From: Tateyamaria sp. ANG-S1
GTDB taxonomy: Bacteria > Pseudomonadota > Alphaproteobacteria > Rhodobacterales > Rhodobacteraceae
DNA: 64,000 nt
Assembly: GCF_000814025.1 (NCBI RefSeq)
Contig: NZ_JWLL01000006.1
Coordinates: 434,001-498,000, forward strand
Direction of reading: 5' to 3'
The translations under genes were made by a program, and so were the position numbers. Below, piece after piece: positions 61,198 through 64,000 of this stretch. The notes below the pieces were generated by a model that worked only from the letters and a program-made list of their open reading frames with translations, had not been told where the DNA came from and made no database searches. How positions within the stretch are numbered: the first letter of the stretch is position 1; the number at the start of each line of letters is the position of its first letter.

Positions 61198-62817
61198 ATG
61201 CTTGGCCAAATGATGAACTATCCCCTGACCATTGGATCGCTGGTCGACCATGCGGCGCGGTATCATGCCGAGACGGTGATCACGTCCGTGAATACCGGCG
61301 GCGGCGTCGAGGAGACCACTTGGGGGCAGGTGGGCGCCAACAGTCGGCGGTTGGGCGATGCGCTGTTGAAGCTGGGGCTGGAGCCGCAGGCGCGCTGTGC
61401 CACCATTGCGTGGAACAACCGGCGGCATCTGGAGATTTACTTTGGCGTGTCCGGGGCGGGGCTGGTGTGCCACACGATCAACCCGCGCCTGTTTCCGGAA
61501 CAGCTGATCTACATCATCAACCATGCAGAGGATCGGGTGCTGTTTATTGACCGCACGTTCATTCCGCTGGTGAAGGCAATCCGGGACAAGATCCCCGGTG
61601 TGGAGCATGTCGTGTTAATGGAAGGGCGCGACGAGGTGGCGGCGGCCGAGATCGACGGGCTGGAGTTCTATGATGAGTTGGTGGCCACTGGCGTGCCAGA
61701 TTTCGCGTGGCCGGAGTTCGATGAAAACACCGCCTCGTCGCTGTGCTATACGTCCGGGACGACGGGTAACCCGAAAGGTGTGCTCTATTCACACCGCTCG
61801 ACTGTTTTGCATGCGTTTGCGTCGAACACGCCGGACTGCATCGGGTTTTCGGCCCGTGATGTGGTGCTGCCTGTCGTGCCGATGTTCCATGTGAATGCCT
61901 GGGGCACGCCCTATGCCTGTGCGCAGGTGGGTGCGCGGATGGTGTTGCCGGGGCCGGGTCTGGATGGGCCGTCGCTGGTGAAGCTGATTGACGGGTGCAA
62001 GGTGTCGATTGCGCTTGGTGTGCCGACGATCTGGTTGGGCCTGCTGGGTGAGGCGGAGGCGTCGGGGTCGCAGCTTGCATCCTTGAAGCGGACGGTTGTG
62101 GGTGGGTCGGCCTGTCCGCCGTCGATGATTGCGGCCTTCCGCGAGACATACGATGTGGAGTTGATCCATGCCTGGGGCATGACCGAGATGTCACCTTTGG
62201 GCTCGTCCAATCAGCCGCTGGCCAAGCACGCCGATCTGCCGATCGAGGCGCAGCACAAGCTGCGCGAGAACCAGGGGCGTCCGCCCTGGGGGGTCGAGTT
62301 GGAGATCATGGATGATGAGGGCAATCCGTTGCCCCATGATGGGGAGGCGCAAGGGGCGCTGATGGTGCGGGGGCATTGGATCCTGGACAGCTATTTCCAC
62401 AAGAGCGTGGACGAGACGCTGACGAATGGGTGGTTTGATACCGGCGATGTGGCGACGCTGGACCCTGACGGGTACCTGTCGATCAAGGATCGGTCGAAGG
62501 ACATCATCAAGTCGGGGGGCGAGTGGATTTCGTCCGTGGACCTGGAGAACATCGCCATCGCGCATCCGGCGCTGGCCGATGCCGCCGTGATTGGCGCGCG
62601 GCATGAGAAATGGGATGAGCGGCCCGTGCTGGTGGCCGTGGCGGCCGACGGGCAGAGCCCGTCGGAGGCGGAGGTGCTGGAGGTGTTCGACGGCAAGATC
62701 GCCAAGTGGCAGGTGCCGGACAAGGTGGTGTTTACCGATGTGCTGCCCCGCAACGCGACGGGCAAGGTGCTGAAGCGGAACCTGCGCGATGAGTTTGGCG
62801 AGGTGCTGGTGGGCTGA
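61198..62817 (+). CDS. AlkK-type medium/long-chain fatty acyl-CoA ligase
   Basis: A 539-residue ANL-superfamily ligase. The substrate/ATP motifs SSLCYTSGTTGNPKGVLYSHRS, HAWGMTEMSPLGS, WFDTGDVATLDPDGYLSIKDRSKDIIKSGGEWISSVDLEN and the C-terminal lysine in ATGKVLKRNLR are all present. Its N-terminus (MNYPLTIGSLVDHAARYH) and VSGAGLVCHTINPRLFPEQLIYIINHAED match the AlkK/acyl-CoA ligase group. It activates fatty acids for beta-oxidation. Confidence 0.92.
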   Translation: MLGQMMNYPLTIGSLVDHAARYHAETVITSVNTGGGVEETTWGQVGANSRRLGDALLKLGLEPQARCATIAWNNRRHLEIYFGVSGAGLVCHTINPRLFPEQLIYIINHAEDRVLFIDRTFIPLVKAIRDKIPGVEHVVLMEGRDEVAAAEIDGLEFYDELVATGVPDFAWPEFDENTASSLCYTSGTTGNPKGVLYSHRSTVLHAFASNTPDCIGFSARDVVLPVVPMFHVNAWGTPYACAQVGARMVLPGPGLDGPSLVKLIDGCKVSIALGVPTIWLGLLGEAEASGSQLASLKRTVVGGSACPPSMIAAFRETYDVELIHAWGMTEMSPLGSSNQPLAKHADLPIEAQHKLRENQGRPPWGVELEIMDDEGNPLPHDGEAQGALMVRGHWILDSYFHKSVDETLTNGWFDTGDVATLDPDGYLSIKDRSKDIIKSGGEWISSVDLENIAIAHPALADAAVIGARHEKWDERPVLVAVAADGQSPSEAEVLEVFDGKIAKWQVPDKVVFTDVLPRNATGKVLKRNLRDEFGEVLVG

Positions 62818-63120
62818 TCAGCGATTGCGGCGCGTCCAGCCGGTCTTGGTCACCGCGCCGTTTTCGAAACTCTGGTAGTCACGGTCGATGGCGACCCCGT
62901 ACTGGTCGACGCTTTGCGTGCCCTTTTCGAACAGGGTGTTCGGGGACACTTTGTCCTTATGTTTGGTGTGGTGCCAGATGCCGTTTTTGATTGTGACGGT
63001 CGATATGACATTGCGGGTGCCGTAGCGCGAGTGGGATTCGGTGTAGCGGCAGGTGCCGGGGGGCTGCTGCAGTCGTGCGGAGAGAGCAGATCGACCGCTG
63101 CGAAATGCTCTCTGCTGCAC
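62818..63120 (-). CDS. Hypothetical ORF downstream of the beta-helix protein
   Basis: A 100-residue frame ending QSFENGAVTKTGWTRRNR, with RYGTRNVISTVTIKNGIWHHTKHKDK in the middle; the C-terminal 75 residues look protein-like, the first 25 do not. It is in the same frame as the beta-helix gene and opens immediately after that gene's TGA at 63142-63144. It may be a separate small gene, with a GTG start at 63120, or a former C-terminal extension cut off by a stop codon. An alternative frame from ATG 63131 exists. The function is unknown. Confidence 0.4.
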   Translation of the reverse strand: MQQRAFRSGRSALSARLQQPPGTCRYTESHSRYGTRNVISTVTIKNGIWHHTKHKDKVSPNTLFEKGTQSVDQYGVAIDRDYQSFENGAVTKTGWTRRNR

Positions 63121-63141
63121 TGATCCGCCATGTGTTGGCGG

Positions 63142-64000
63142 TCAGCTCTCCGCCCACCATGAGAATTGCAGGTTGTTCGTCCCTGTTGGTGGCGCGGTCG
63201 TATAAGTTATCTGCACATCCGTTGCTGTAGCTGACACATAGTGATTGCCCGCCGCATCCGCTGAGGCTGGACGCACGTCGAATGTCGTTGGTGCGGCGCT
63301 CAGACCGTGGGGGATCGAGAAGGCCGTCACGATGCCATTACCAGACCGTGTTGCGGTGTCGCTGTTGGAGTAAACGCCATTCGCAACAAAGGGTCGGAAT
63401 TCTGCAACCACCCAACCTTCACGTCCGCCAACGTATTGAACAGGCAGCTTGAGGCTGTCATCGGTGTAGCCGCGCATCCCGCGCTTCGGCGTCGCGTAGG
63501 CGACAAAATCCGCATAGTCCGCTGAACCAAAGAATTCGATTTCAGCGTCGTCACTTCCGTTGATAGCGGTGTTCGTCTTAATGAACTGCGACGGCAGCCG
63601 TAAGGACGTGTTCGGCGCAACACCGATGCTGACCGGCAGCGGCTCGCCCACATATTCGATGTCACACTGCGACACGCGGTCCAGAACAAGAGCTTGAGTG
63701 GCCCCCCTGTGGCGGGCAGCCACAACCGTGTATTTCGATCTGGTTACATTGGTGAGGCCAATGGGATCGCCAAACGTAACCAGCGGTCCGGTGTCTTGGC
63801 TTTCAACGACAATTGTCAGACATGAGCCATTGTCGCGTCTGATCACCGCAGCACTATCCTGTGGTTGGCCCACTCTGACCAAGCCCGTGAGTTGGCCGGT
63901 GCTTTTCACGTCCAGCCAAGGACCATTTCGAGGTTGGGCAATGTTAAGGTTATCGAAAATCACACCTGTCTGACGCGCGTCGCTGCCTTGGTCGATTTCG
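63142..64000 (-). CDS. Beta-helix / tail-spike-like protein, C-terminal part (runs off right edge)
   Basis: The frame is open to the window end, so the true start lies outside. Upstream of a GTG at 63963 it still reads EIDQGSDARQTG without a stop. The visible ~285 residues contain a strand-rich region with repeated short turns (GSCLTIVVESQDTGPLVTFGDPIG, SQCDIEYVGEPLPVSIGV). They end in FSIPHGLSAAPTTFDVRPASADAAGNHYVSATATDVQITYTTAPPTG-type beta-sandwich sequence. This resembles the C-terminal head of phage tail spikes or polysaccharide-acting beta-helix proteins. No other phage gene is visible. Confidence 0.55.
   Translation of the reverse strand, partial: EIDQGSDARQTGVIFDNLNIAQPRNGPWLDVKSTGQLTGLVRVGQPQDSAAVIRRDNGSCLTIVVESQDTGPLVTFGDPIGLTNVTRSKYTVVAARHRGATQALVLDRVSQCDIEYVGEPLPVSIGVAPNTSLRLPSQFIKTNTAINGSDDAEIEFFGSADYADFVAYATPKRGMRGYTDDSLKLPVQYVGGREGWVVAEFRPFVANGVYSNSDTATRSGNGIVTAFSIPHGLSAAPTTFDVRPASADAAGNHYVSATATDVQITYTTAPPTGTNNLQFSWWAES

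Overview
The window looks like ordinary chromosome of a marine-type Rhodobacteraceae (Roseobacter group) alphaproteobacterium. The evidence is high GC, the alphaproteobacterial order dusB-ntrB-ntrC-ntrY-ntrX ... trkA-trkH-hfq-hflX, a Usg-family gene, a PsuG/PsuK pair, HemB of the non-cysteine metal class, and NtrC/NtrX proteins without the sigma54-contact GAFTGA loop. No rRNA, tRNA, transposase or CRISPR array was seen.

Layout. 1-5.4 kb: hpt (cut by the left edge), a COQ10/RatA START protein, an MmgE/PrpD protein, an Amt ammonium channel, and a tight ispD-ispF-pgpA-cinA operon. 5.5-20 kb: the nitrogen two-component block dusB-ntrBC-ntrYX, then a 2.6 kb interruption (tandem SnoaL-like protein, small lipoprotein, orphan gene, about 400 bp of non-coding DNA with an inverted repeat), then trkAH-hfq-hflX. 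20-30.5 kb: rluE-like pseudouridine synthase, penicillin/AHL-acylase-type Ntn hydrolase, beta-hydroxyacid dehydrogenase, SYLF lipoprotein, hemB, a membrane protein and mfd. 30.6-37.9 kb: a 54-residue membrane peptide, MFS drug exporter, FrnE-like DsbA protein with an acyl-CoA synthetase, XRE-cupin regulator, aquaporin, and an orphan YejA-like peptide-binding protein. 38-45 kb: a candidate small RNA, 3-hydroxybutyrate dehydrogenase plus patatin (PHB/lipid turnover), DUF502, psuGK, a divergent DUF4198/HupE pair with overlapping starts, and thiE. 45-52 kb: TrmJ-type methyltransferase, ctaA, M32 carboxypeptidase, gyrA, usg. 52-55.4 kb: a small envelope cluster with a membrane-anchored winged-helix regulator, and a radical SAM protein. 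55.5-64 kb: zwf-pgl-pgi sugar-phosphate operon, animal-type haem peroxidase, AlkK-type fatty acyl-CoA ligase, and a beta-helix/tail-spike-like gene running off the right edge.

The most interesting parts are non-coding. A promoter-hairpin-terminator unit at 37.92-38.04 kb looks like an independent ~76-nt small RNA. The 52.2 kb gap holds four iteron-like repeats in helically phased pairs. Several families of dispersed intergenic hairpin elements recur: GATTTTTT-GAAACAGGGAA, (A)GTATTTTTGGCCAGAAGAA, GC-rich stems around TTTGC-TGC-GCAAA, and paired AT-rich palindromic terminators between convergent genes. No clear new multi-gene system was found; the best protein-level candidate is the regulator/secreted protein/membrane protein cluster at 52.5-54.4 kb.
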